Shown: positions 33,152 to 44,113 of the stretch, piece after piece
How positions within the stretch are numbered: the stretch's first letter is position 1
Layout: every line of letters starts with the position of its first letter
DNA from: Hemerocallis citrina
Taxonomy: Eukaryota; Streptophyta; Magnoliopsida; Asparagales; Asphodelaceae
Assembly (NCBI GenBank): GCA_017893485.1
Contig: CM030361.1
Span: forward strand, 146,258,941 to 146,322,940
Length of the DNA stretch: 64,000 nt
Reading direction: 5' to 3'
Translations under genes and position numbers: made by a program
The notes under the pieces: model-generated
Database searches by the model: none
The model's input: only the letters and a program-made list of their open reading frames with translations
Told to the model about the DNA's origin: nothing

Positions 33152-33861
33152 TAAGCCTCCTCAAGATGCACCAAGTGTAACTCCTCCAATTTGACAGGAG
33201 TTAAATTGGAAGACCACAAGTTAATGAAAAAGAGAAAGTCCTCAATCATCGAGGCCATCGAAGAAGAGGATAGCAAGAAAATACGTTTATTTCTTTCCGA
33301 CCAAGTCAGCCAGATAATGGCCATAATGGAAAGAAACCACGAGGAGCGGAATTCTTTCTTGATCGAAGCTTCTCTCCAGCAGGATGAGAAATCAATCGGG
33401 ATAGAGGGAGCTTGCCAAGCCCTGCTCAACATGTTCCACAAGGGTTGGACAAAACTACATCGAAGGAACAAGTGTTCAGCATCCTCGTGATGGGTCGAGT
33501 AGAGAGCACACAATTGACCCAAGGCAAGACCCATCAAGTTAAGGCGATCAACGGTGAGCAGTTTGTTATTCAGGGCTAACCAGGTGAGAATTTTAGATTT
33601 GAGTTGGGCACAACTACTCCGTAACGGTTTAGCCAGGTTAGCGTAGATACCTCCAAAATTCAGGAAATTGTAGAAGGATTTAACAGAGTAGATTCCAGAG
33701 CAAGTCCAGCGCCAAGATAGTTTATCATTGGGATGCCAAAAGTACTGGTTCAGCTTAACAAAGAGGTCGTTGAGCTCCGCCTCGAGATGCGAGGGAAGGA
33801 CACAAAGGAACTGAATGGACCAGAATTTTTGTTCATCAATAATGGTGATATAATCCGCCAC
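33151..33861 (-). pseudogene. LINE C-terminal region with zf-RVT domain
   Basis: The open frame of 236 codons carries the plant LINE reverse-transcriptase zinc-binding region: 'DKLSWRWTCSGIYSVKSFYN', 'LKSKILTWLALNNKLLTVDR' and 'HHEDAEHLFLRCSFVQPLW', with His and Cys spaced as in zf-RVT. It then reads 'WFLSIMAIIWLTWSERNKRI', a typical LINE end. The stop codon TAG lies exactly at the Harbinger boundary (GCT|TAg), so it comes partly from the transposon. Confidence 0.88.
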
Positions 33862-35022
33862 CGTAGCCGCAGGATTGGAAGCCAGTTGATAGAGAGAGGG
33901 GAAAGAAGAAGCTAACTTAGTGGTACCAAACCAAAGTTCAACCCAGAACTTGGTCTTGGTTCCAGAGGCGCATTCGTGAGAGATCCCACAACAGAACGGT
34001 AAAACCGCTTTCCAAACTCCTTTCCAGAATGGGGAAGCTTTGCAGAACAGGGAGGGTGAAAAGTCTATGATTCTTTTCCGAGAAAAACAATTAGAGGAAA
34101 TGATCCTGGCCTAAGGTAGTTGATCGTTAACTAGGATTCTCCATAACCATTTACCCAGCAGAGCGAGATTTTGCTGCCTGAGGTTAATAACCCCGACACC
34201 CCCTGCAGCCTTAGCGGTGCAAATCATCTTCCAGTTACAAAGGTGGGAACCGGCTTTACACCGCCCCGACCCAGATCAAAAGAAGTTCCTTCTGATTTTT
34301 TTGATCCTCTTAATAACCCAAGAGGGGATGTAAAAAAAGGACATCATATATAAAGGAATAGAAGACAGGACGGAATTGACTAGAACTAGTCTACCTCCAC
34401 GAGAGAGGTGTCTTCTGCTCCAAGTGGTAAGCCTAGATTCAGCTTTCTCAATCATCGGAGTCCAATCCGATTTGAGGAGCTTCCCCCACCGCAGTGGAAT
34501 GCCCAGATAATGAATGGGAAAGGAAGCCGAAGCACAGTTGAAGAAGTGAGCAATTTCCATTTGCCGATTGATCGACCCCCCTATCCAGAGGACTGAGGAT
34601 TTTTGAAAATTAATAGGGAGCCCGAAAGCTTTTTCAAAGATATATAGAAGTAACTTAAGGTGGCGCAAAGTACATCCATTGGATTGCACGAAGATGATGG
34701 TGTCATCAGCGTATTGGAGGTTCAGCATGCCTCGAAAGCTGTGCATTCCCCCAAGTCCCTCGATGACACTGACATCCCAAGTATTATGAAGTAATTTACT
34801 GAACACATCGGCTACGAGGGAGAATAAGAGAGAAGAAATAGGGTCACCTTGACGAAGACCGCACTTGCACTTGAATTTGTGGCCTTCTAAGCCGTTAATG
34901 ATAATCGAGGAAGTGCTAACAAAAAGACTGGATTTGATCCGGGCCATCCATTTTGGGCCAAAACCACGGTGAAGAAGGATATCAAAAAGAAAATCCCAAC
35001 TAACATTGTCATTGAAAAGCAA
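33862..35022 (-). pseudogene. LINE reverse transcriptase core
   Basis: The frame reads 'NVSWDFLFDILLHRGFGPKW', then 'KCGLRQGDPISSLLFSLVAD' (RT motif B) and 'LNLQYADDTIIF' (catalytic YADD), with the usual 'HYLGIPLRWGK' and 'WSRRHLSRGGRLVLVNSVLS' downstream. From 34276 to 33862 the expected 'GGVGVINLRQQNLALLGKWLW' block is read with breaks. It would copy LINE RNA at the target site. The upstream fingers and the endonuclease are absent. Confidence 0.9.
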
Positions 35023-35034
35023 CTAAGTGGCTGC

Positions 35035-35171
35035 ATTTAATAAAAGCAACTAAGTGGCTGCTTCTGAGTTGCAAGCCATTATTACACTTCAAAAAATTAA
35101 CTAAATAAAAAGAAACAACTTTAGAAATGCTTTAAGAACGCTCTAGGAGTTGAAGTTGCATGGAGCGGTGT
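35035..35171 (-). other. Tat sequence between integrase stop and LINE junction
   Basis: A short AT-rich non-coding stretch, with one copy of the 20-bp junction repeat at 35042-35061. Confidence 0.5.
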
Positions 35172-36536
35172 TCAAACAACCCCTTGGTACTTCAACAAGT
35201 ATTCTGCATTCCATGTCCTCGGCACTCTCTTGCCCCCTGGGTCTTCAAGTTGATACGCACCAGGCTGGACAACTTTGGAGACCCTATATGGTCCTTCCCA
35301 ATTGAGCGCTAGCTTGCCTTTCTTGCTTGGAAAAGAAATTAATAGCTTTCTGAGCACCAAATCTCCTTCTTTGAGATTAGTAGGGCGGACTCTCTTGTTG
35401 TAAGACTGCTCAATCCTACGTCGATAGATTTCTTACCGGATGGAGGATCTCTCGCGGATCTCATCGATGAAGTGCAAGTTACCACGGAGCTCGTTCGTAT
35501 TTTGCTCTTCGGTTTAGGCAATCAAGTGGGGGGAAGGTAGATCGACTTCTAGTGGGATGACGGCTTCGGAATCATAAGTGAGGTTGAAGGGAGATTCTCC
35601 TGTGGGGGTCCTCTTAGTAGTGCGATAGCTCCAGAGCACATTGGGTAGCTGTTCGTCCCATAAAACCTTAGCAAACTTGTCTAGTCTCTTTTTTAGGTCG
35701 GAGAGAATTTGCCGATTGGTGTTCTCTGCTTGACCGTTGGACTGCGGGTAGGAGATCGAGGAGAATCCTTGCTGGATACCAAGGTCTGTACAAAAATTTT
35801 GAAAGGCTGCCCCCGTAAATTGAGTCCCATTGTCCGTTACCAAGATTCAAGCACACCGAATATGCAGACAACGTTCTTCCAAATGAAATGCTAGACTCTG
35901 TTCTCTGTGATCGTCGCTAGAGGCTCGACTTCGATCCATTTAGAGAAGTAGTCGATTGCCACGATAAGGAACTTCAGCTGGCCCGATGCTGGAGGAAAAG
36001 GCCCGAGCAAGTCCATTCCCCACATTGCAAAAGGGGTTGGACTGGATAAAGAGGAGAGCTGGGCTTGTGGTAGGCAGCGGATTGTTGAGAATTTTTTGCA
36101 AGGGCCGCATTGGCCAATGTGTTGTTCGACATCGTTAAGGAGAGTGGGCCAGAAGTATCCATAATTCAGGATTTTGTGGGCGAGGGACCTTGCTCCCAAG
36201 TGAGCGCCACACATCCCTTCATGGACCTCCTTTAGAGCATACTGGGCTTCCTTGGGGGAGTGGCATCTCAAGTAGGGTCTGCCGTCCACTTGAGTGTAAG
36301 AGTGTTTGTACATGATCCCCTCAATGAGCGTGTACCGCTCGGCTCTAGTTCTGGTTTTTTGAGCCTCTTTAGGATCTGGAGGGAGGATCCCATCTTTGAG
36401 GAACTCGAGCAAGCGCCTTATCCAATTTTCTCCAAGTACCAAGGGCAGCATTTCCATCAGCTCAGAATAATCTTCCTCGATGCTCGGCCTCATGAGGACT
36501 TCTATCAAGACGGTTTGTTCCAGGCCCTGGAGGGAA
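35172..36536 (-). pseudogene. Tat integrase (zinc finger, DDE core, C-terminal domain)
   Basis: From the right: an RNase H tail-like linker (VLIEVLMRPSIEEDYSELME), the HHCC zinc finger ('HEGMCGAHLGARSLAHKIL', 'CGPCKKF'), the first catalytic Asp in 'AMWGMDLLGPFP' with 'IVAIDYFSKWIEVEPLATIT', the second in 'VTDNGTQFTGAAF', and the Glu in 'YPQSNGQAENTNRQIL'. The C-terminal 'LALNWEGPYRVSKVVQPGAY' follows, ending 'TWNAEYLLKYQGVV'. The frame changes near 35860 and near 35510 and 35360. It continues from the 41.6 kb RNase H region once the solo LTR is removed. It would insert Tat DNA. Confidence 0.9.
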
Positions 36537-36541
36537 GAGGA

Positions 36542-39500
36542 TGTAACGACCCGAAAAATAGCATGTGGCTATTTTGCATCGTAATGTGTGCGCAATTGAA
36601 AATTGCACACGAGTATGTATTTTCTGATAACTATTATTTTAATTGAGAAATATCCGTTATTGTCTACTTTATTTATTATTATCTTCGAAATCAAATTATT
36701 TTTATACGGATTATTACAAAGTAGTTTTAAAGTATTTTTGTGTTGTTTATAATATTAAAGTAGAGAGTTGGGTTTTATTTGGAATGTATTGAGAATTGGG
36801 GGGTTTATATGTAATATCCCCTTACATTTATTATCTATCTATTATTATTATTTATACATCTCATTTAACAAAAAAAACCCCTTCCTCTCTTCCATTCCTA
36901 TCTTTTTCTCCTTCCTTCTTCCTTCTTCTTTCGTTCTTTCCCAAACCGATGGGAACCCCCACCCGGCCTCCCTCCCTTCCTCCTTCTCCCGTCCACGCTA
37001 GCCGATCGAAAAGAAGCCCCAACCCCCATTCCCTTCTTCCTTCTTCTTCTCCTTTCCTTCCCCTTCCATTCCGACCCAAAAGATCCCAAACGAACCCATC
37101 GATCGATTCTTTCCCTCACCTCAAATCCACCTCTTTTCTCCATGGATTTCAAATTAAATCGAGGGGTAGACTAATAGAGGGATTCTCTACATCGTAGTAG
37201 CGTCGGATTTTCGAATGAATTTCGGGAAGGTAAACCCTAATTATTTTATTGTATAAAATTTAGTTGGGTAAATTTTTATTGAGTAGGAATATTAGGGTAG
37301 AGAGATTTAGAGATATTGGAAATTGTAGATGTGAGAAATTAGCAGATTTTTAGAGAGATTGCAAGTTGTTAGTAAAGTAGGGTTTTGGGTTTGTAAAAGA
37401 GAATTATATAGATATGAATTAATTCTCGTATAGTAATAGAAATTGTAGTTGGACTATTAGAATATTTTGGGGGCAATTTAGTAATTATTTGGGGATGAAA
37501 ATATCATAGGCATTAGATTATCACGTGCATCGCACGTGTATATCCCAAGCGTTCAATAAACGCATGTGTGATATTTGGAATAGTGTTATTAGCTTTTATG
37601 ATTGGTTTGGATGATTTGAGTTTAATTGCTTTGAAATTGATGATAGGATATATTGCGACCTTGGATGCGAGGTGGCATGGCGCTTTGGATCTTCGCAAAA
37701 TTATGTGAGTGTTAATTTATTATGTATTTTTGTGTGTTAAGAAGCATGTGAGTATTAATTTATCTATGTATTTTGTGATTTAAGAAATATGTGGTGAGTT
37801 AAATTATTGATGTATTTTTGCGGTTGAGAAATATGTGAGTACTAATTTATTTATATATTTTTGTGGGTTGAGGAATATGTGAGTTATATTCATATGATGG
37901 TATCAAAATATGGTGTGTATGGTTTGATATACGTATTTTGATGTTTAAGGAAGTTCGAATAAACTGAATTTCGATATGATTTATGGATGGGATAAGTGTA
38001 TTGGTATAAAGAAACGGATTAGTTATGTATATGGGGATGGGTTACACATAGATAATAATATCGAGATATGTAAGTACGACCTCTTTGTTTATGTACATGG
38101 TGTGTTGTTGGATTATTGTAGGAAAGTTAAGAACCATGCTTAGAGTTGTGGTAAATATCCATGGCAAGTAAGTGGATATTCATGTTAAGCTAACATGCAT
38201 GCTTAAGTTGTAGTAACCATTCATGCTTAGGTATAGCTCATGCTTAAATTGTAGTAAAGCTTCATATTTAGATTGTAGTGATTATTCATGCTTAAGATTG
38301 TTATAAGTACATGCTTAATCGTATTCATATTTAAGAGTGTGGTGGGTTGATAGTTATGTTATACACCATGATTAGATTATTGTGGGTTGATGATTATGTC
38401 ATATACCACGATTAGTTGTTGTAGGTGGATGTTAAGTTATACACCATGCTTAAGGTAGTAAGAGTTACCCATGCCAAACCTAGTAGCTATTCATGTCTTA
38501 ACTTGTAGTAGCTTCTACCTAAGTTGTATCCATGACGTGGTTGTGACGTAGTAAAGTACTAGCATGTCATGCTTGTAGCGTTAGTAAAAGACCAATCATA
38601 TGGTAGTTGCAATATTGTGTGGAGAAGTATCTCTAGTTAATCCCTAGAAGGAATTCCGTGGTTGAGATTCCTTAGCTCGAATCATGTATGCTTGAATAGG
38701 GTATTGTAGCCTTCTAGTTTAAAGAACCATGTTTGATTGTATATGGTAGTGAAAGATTGAAAAGGAACCATGAACCCTTGCATCTAGCTCCTAGGTGATT
38801 CTAACTCAAAAGAGAAACCAAGAACCTCGTTACATGTAGTTCTAGTTCGTTTGGAAAGGAAACCGTGCATTCTAGTGTGTGAGGTCCTAATTGAAATTGG
38901 ACCATATCATGGGGACATTCCTCATCCTTATGGGTAATAAGGATTAGAAAGGTCATTAGTAATAGTTAGTTCAATAAAGGTTATTATGTCGCTTCGGGCT
39001 TCTCATTAGTAGAATGCCTATCATAGACTATTAGTAGATTCTTCTGCTGCTTCTAGTAATAGAAGATCAAGTTGCTAACAAGCACGTTTGGTTACTTCTA
39101 GGTTTGATTACCTGTATGGTTGTTTGCATATGGTTGTGCTCGTACGTGGCTTCGACTGGCCCGTGCGTAGCTGTTAGTTTCATACGCGGCATATTTGGCT
39201 GGTATGTACGTTGTTATCTCATACGCGGCCCGCCTGGCTCGTAGGAAGTGGTTGGTTCATACGTAGCTTATTGGCTCGTATGTGGTTAGTTTACTCGTAT
39301 ATAGCATATTAGCTAGTACACAGTTGTTGTGCTCGTCTAGGGTGATATTATTACCCTAGGGGCTATCGACCATCAAGACATATGTTTTCTTACTCCTAAG
39401 GAACTGTGGAGAAGTCACTCCTTGTGTACCGTCGGATCTTAATCGGTGTAGGTTGATCGAGGACCGGAGTATAGACGGAATCCAAGTTCAGGGTAGTGGC

Positions 39501-41125
39501 ATGCATGTATGTTTGCATGGTCGGGGTCTTGGATCGATAGGCCAGGAACCGGATCTTGAGGGATTCTGGTAAGTCTAGGTTGAGCAACCTAGTAGAGTTA
39601 TCTTGTGAAGTCTAGTTAAAAAGATAGCATGTTGTGTTTGTAATATTGTCATTCCTAGGATTGTTCAGGGTTAGGGACATCATTAGGGTAGTAACTTATA
39701 AAGATCATTTACTTAGACCCTTGCCGGAAGGAGAGGAGTTAGTTGTAAGGGGCGCCTTATGACCAACTTGTCCCTTGGGGCAGGACTTAGGTGGTGTTAT
39801 TGGGTTGTACCTTCCCGTCAAAGGGATACGTACGGTGGCTTCTCACGAGTTGGGAGCACGGGTTGCGTATCTCACACTGTTGATTCCTGAAGTGCCATGA
39901 TAAGGCGGGCGGAGCTAGGGATGGATCCCAGAACTCCGTCGGGTCCTATGCCGGGGATACGAACAGGCCATGGACTACGGTCTGGCTAGGGGGCAGCAGG
40001 GGGCTCTCCTGTTGGCGGTAACCCCGAGGGTTCGTCTGGTTTTTGAGTGAGGTCCGGTTAGCAGGGTGGTAGTGGCAACATAGACACCATGAGCATACTG
40101 CCTTGGTAGGACTGACCACGTCTGCAACCTCATCAGTCACGTTGTATCTGTCAGGAACAGGTTGTGTACAATTAGAAATTCATAACGCGGGTTCAAATCC
40201 CTATATGGAGAAACGGCTTGAGATGGGGCGTATGTAGTATGGGATGCATACTGTTCTGGAGACTTGCTTGCATTAGAATAAGAGCATCATTGTTTTGGTA
40301 ATCTTGCATTAGAGTTAAGTCATAACGTATACTGGCACATAAATTATATGTACACTTGTCTTTCCCATTCAAGTTGAATTGCGAGTGTGATAGTTGAAGT
40401 AAATAAATAACCAAGCTATGGGCTTGGGATGTGATGTGATATCACCCAAGTTCGGCTTGGGGTGCGGTGATTATTACCCAAGCTATCGGCCTTGGGGTGT
40501 GGTATGTTATTGCCCAAACTATGGTTGGGATGTGGAGTATATTGTGATGAAATGCAGGTAAATGGTAATGTGCAATGAGATGTTAGGTTGGACATGAATG
40601 AATGTGGTAGTATGAGAATGAATGCATATGTCTATGATGTGATACGTGATATAATGCAATAAGATCATTATTTGTATTATGAGAGGGGTTATTCAAATGA
40701 TTACTAAAGATAAGTATGTTATGAGCGGGTATGGATATACATACTGGTGATGACTTAAAGAGTATTGGACGTGAAATCCCGTTTATGATGTTTACATGTT
40801 CAGATCTCAAGCAAGATTTGTTTATCTTGGTAATTGTGAGTTCATTATGTTTTACTTGTAAGTTTAATTTATTTACTTAGTTAATAAATTATACTCACAC
40901 CAGAAATGGCTAACCCCTTAGTGTTTGGGGGTTAGGGAGTCCCTGGACTGCCCTGGGTCCCCTACTGTTACAGGTCCTCAACTGTGCAGAGGTGAGGTGT
41001 AGGTACAGGTCTCTATGGAGTGGAGCTCCAGTTTATAATTCGTTGTTATGTTTTAATTGTAAATAGTAAAGAATTTATGGTTTTTAATTGATAATTGATA
41101 TACCATTATGAGTTTGGCACCCAGA

Positions 41126-41185
<60 letters not shown>

Positions 41186-41603
41186 CCTGTGTGATGATGC
41201 TCATTTTGGCGTGATGATGCTCATTTTGGCCTGGGGAGCCCGTGATATTATTGCCTGTGATGTGAGCTACGAAATTTAGAGCAGAATTCCGTAAGCTTTT
41301 TGTGTTTCGGGGCAGAAATTACAGGGGAGACGCTGCCCAAATTTTCTTTGAAACATAACTATCTTAGTTTATGTTTAAAGTAATATAGAAATTGGAAGAA
41401 TTGAGTTTGGAGTCAAAAAGGAAAAAAAGGGCAGGCGCTACAGGTTGATATTACAAATTGAGATTTGTAATTATTGTGTAGTAACTCTGTGTTGAATAAA
41501 AAGTTTTAAATTTTCTAGCTTTTTTTGTGTATCGTGACTAATTGAAGGAAAGATCTTGGCATGTGTCACGATTTTCCAGTTACGTGGAAATCGGGGCGCT
41601 ATA
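36542..41603 (+). mobile_element. Solo LTR of a Tekay/Del-like Ty3/gypsy element (5.1 kb)
   Basis: Runs from TGTAACGACCCGAAAAATAG to GGAAATCGGGGCGCTATA (CA end changed to TA) and is flanked by a perfect GAGGA (36537-36541 and 41604-41608). Removing it restores the Tat reading ALSKLASS...LIEVLMRPS. It is homologous to the solo LTR at 16186-20322 in the opposite direction and, in its last 120 bases, to the end of the chromovirus LTR at 47497. A TATA-like tttatacatc and pyrimidine-rich leader lie near 36850-36900. It contains short repeats at 37690-37890 and a (TA)n run at 41129-41182. No internal coding region is present. Confidence 0.85.
41129..41182. repeat. (TA)n microsatellite, about 27 units
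   Basis: An uninterrupted 'ta' run near the 3' end of the solo LTR. Confidence 0.95.
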
Positions 41604-42400
41604 GAGGAGGCCAGCTTTGAGAGGGCATCGGCTTGCGCATTCTCTTCTCGGGGGATTCGCTGGAGTTTTGCATCTTCGAAAGATGCTAGTAGCTCTTTGA
41701 CCATGGCCAAGCATTTGGCCATGTGTCCATCTCGCGCTTCGTATTCCCCTGATACCTGGTTCACTACCAGCTACAAGTCACTGAATATCTTGATGCGCTT
41801 GGCCCTGGCCTTGCGAGCCATACATAGGCCAGCTATAAAGGCTTCATATTCAGCCTCGTCGTTGGATGCCCAAAAGTTGATACGGAGTTAGTATTGGAGA
41901 ACGAAATCATTAGGGCCAGTCAGGATGACCCCAGCTCCGCTCCCATCGACGCACGAGGACCCATCAACATACACGATCCAGACTGGGGCTTCCTCTATCG
42001 CTTTGCTAGCATCGGGGATTGTGCTCTCTACTATGAACTCTGCTAGGGCTTGTGCCTTGATAGCAGTTCGGGGCTGATAGTTGATATCATGCTGGCTCTG
42101 CTCTATGGACCACTTCATAAGGTGCCCCGGGGTCTCGGGTTTGTAGAGGACTTGTTTGAGTGGCTGGTTGGTAAGAACGACTACTGAGTGAGACTGAAAG
42201 TAGGAGCAGAGCTTTCGGGCTACCATGACTAGTGCATTGGCCATCTTTTCTAGCTTTGGATAACGGAGTTCGGCGTTCCTGAGGACCTTACTCACATAGT
42301 AGATTGGCTTTTGCGTCTTATCTTCCTCTCTTACCAGAACAACGCTGAGAGTCTGCTTCTAAGTGGCGAGGTATATGTAGAGGACTTCCCCAGGCTTAGG
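41604..42400 (-). pseudogene. Tat RNase H and archaeal-type second RNase H
   Basis: The RNase H region starts in 'YYVSKVLRNAELRYPKLEKM' and continues 'RKLCSYFQSHSVVVLTNQPL', 'LMKWSIEQSQHDINYQPRTA' and 'AEFIVES'. The second RNase H follows: 'VWIVYVDGSSCVDGSGAGVI' with the catalytic-type Asp, 'NNEAEYEAFIAGLC'-like sequence, and 'MNQVSGEYEARDGHMAKCLA'. It ends in 'REENAQADALSKLAS' at the solo-LTR junction. Two RNase H domains in a row are a hallmark of the Tat lineage. A stop codon (about 41888) and a frame change break it. Confidence 0.88.
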
Positions 42401-43500
42401 CTTGCTCAAGAGTGGGGGGTTGACTAGATAGGCCTTGAGCTGATCAAAGGACTCTTGCTGCTGTTATCCCCACTCAAAGCCTTTAGCCTTTCTGAGGGCC
42501 TTGAAGAATGGGAGACATTTTTTCTCCGGACTTGGAGAGAAAGTGCCTAATAGCCACGAGGCGTCCTATGAGTCTCTGCATGTCTTTGACACTGGAGAGG
42601 GAGCCATATTCAGAATGGCTTGAATCTTTTTCGGGTTGGCCTCTATGCCTCTTTGGCTGACCATGAACCCGATGAATTTGCCGGATGAAATGCCGAAGAC
42701 GCACTTGTTCGGGTTCAGTCTCATGTTGTGTCTCCTTAACACATCAAAGGTCTCTTGAAGATCGGAAACATGATCCGATTTGCTGACACTCTTTACCAAC
42801 ATGTTGTCTACGTAGACTTCCATATTCCGACCGATCTGTTCTTTGAAGACCATGTTAACAAGTCGCTGATAGGTGGCACTGGCATTCTTGAGCTCGAAGG
42901 GCATGACCCGGTAGTAATATAGACCCTGGTCGGTTACGAAAGAGGTATTCGGAATATCTCGAGGGAACATCCTGATCTGGGTGTACACGGAAAATGCATC
43001 CATAAAACTTAAGAGTTCGTGGCCTGAGGTTACATCAATCAGGGCATCAATGCTCGGGAGCGGGAACAGATCTTTGGGGCAGGCTTTGTCTAGATCCGTG
43101 AAGTCAATGCAGATCCTCCAGCCCCCTTTAGCTTTTTTGACCATCACGACATTGGACATCCACTCAGGATAGTTGACCTCCTGTATGAACTAGGCATTCA
43201 AGAGTTTCTCCACATCTTCTTTAATTACCTGCTTGCATTCGGAAATGAATTTGCATCGCTTTTGCTGAACAGGTTTGGCCTCAGAAGCAACACTAAGGTG
43301 ATGCATGAAGAGCTCTTCGGATATTCCAGGCATATCGGTCGCAGTCCAGGTGAATAGATTGCAATTTCCCCTTATACACTGAATAATGTCAGTTCTAACG
43401 GGAGGGGGAAGGGCTTTACTAATCTGAAATGTCCTGGTCGGATGTCCTTCTGAGAAGGCCACCTCTTCTAGGTCGTTGACCGGCTCTGATATAGGTTGGA
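42401..43500 (-). pseudogene. Tat reverse transcriptase, catalytic box changed to YVDN
   Basis: The frame carries 'VVMVKKAKGGWRICIDFTDL', 'ACPKDLFPLPSIDALID', 'LLSFMDAFSVYTQIRM', 'TSFVTDQGLYYYRVMPFELK' and the active-site box 'MEVYVDNMLVKS', followed by 'NPNKCVFGISSGKFIGFMVS'. The active-site box normally reads YVDD, and the second Asp is Asn here. Also 'AFSVYTQI' replaces 'AFSGYNQI'. A stop TAG at about 43190 precedes the core, and a frameshift near 42600 breaks the thumb. It would copy Tat RNA in particles. Confidence 0.9.
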
Positions 43501-43507
43501 TACTCCC

Positions 43508-44113
43508 TTAGGGGAGTTCAAGAGCTTCAAGGGAGAGGACTGGCCCTCCTACCGAAGTCATGTAGCATTTACAAGCCGCCTCTTGGCTCCCTCTGACTTC
43601 TCCCACTTCTGCTGTGGTGGGGAACTTCATCTTCAGGTGGTGGGTTGAGGGTAAAGCCTGGAGAGTAGCTAGGCTGGGTCGGCCTAGAATTATATTGTAA
43701 GCTGCCTTCACATCCACCACCATGAAATCCATCGGCTCGGTTCGGGTGGTTGGGGTTTTGCCAGCGGTTACATTGAGAGTTATGACACCCTTGATCGTCA
43801 CTGGCACCCCGGTGAACCCGTGGAGAGTATAGTCGGCAGGCTTGAGTTGATCTCTGGACACCTTAAGACCCTGGAAGGCTTCTAGAAAAAGGATGTTGAC
43901 CGAACTGCCGTTGTCGACCAGTACCCGGTGTACATCGAAGTTGGCCATATGGAGGTTGATCACCAGAGCACCACAATGGGGCGTTCGGATGCCCTCCAAA
44001 TCTTTATCTGAAAAAGTAACAGGGACCCCAAGGCCCTTGGGGGGAGGATGGTTCTGCATGGAGTTTACCTCTCGGATGAAGGCTTTTCGGGAGGAGTTCA
44101 AATCTCTTCCCAT
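43508..44113 (-). pseudogene. Tat aspartic protease
   Basis: The active-site motif VLVDNGSSVNILF is present (Tat elements use DNGSS), and the flap-side 'YNIILGRPSLATLQALPST' fits. Upstream 'SRKAFIREVNSM' and 'ISFSDKDLEGI'-like text links it to gag. The frame is open over 200 codons and ends at TAG near 43508. It would cleave the polyprotein. Confidence 0.88.

Larger units (their letters stand above)
24656..35034 (-). mobile_element. 5'-truncated L1-type LINE, split by a Harbinger transposon
   Basis: On the - strand the LINE reads from the RT core at the right (RQGDP and YADD motifs) through a zf-RVT domain to a long 3' UTR that continues on the far side of the Harbinger element (26088 down to about 24656), where a short A5 run on the - strand meets the Tat array. 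Without the guest it is about 3.3 kb. Endonuclease and the RT start are missing, as expected for a 5'-truncated copy. A 20-bp direct repeat (35015-35034 and 35042-35061) marks the 5' junction. No clean target duplication was found. The 3' edge is uncertain by about 80 bases. Confidence 0.75.

Noticed and set aside
35339..35521. Separate small protein between integrase fragments
   Set aside because: It is the Tat integrase C-terminal region read out of frame across a frameshift.
36861..37152. Gly/Arg- and Ser/Pro-rich frames on both strands
   Set aside because: Low-complexity pyrimidine-rich leader of the solo LTR; no recognised protein.
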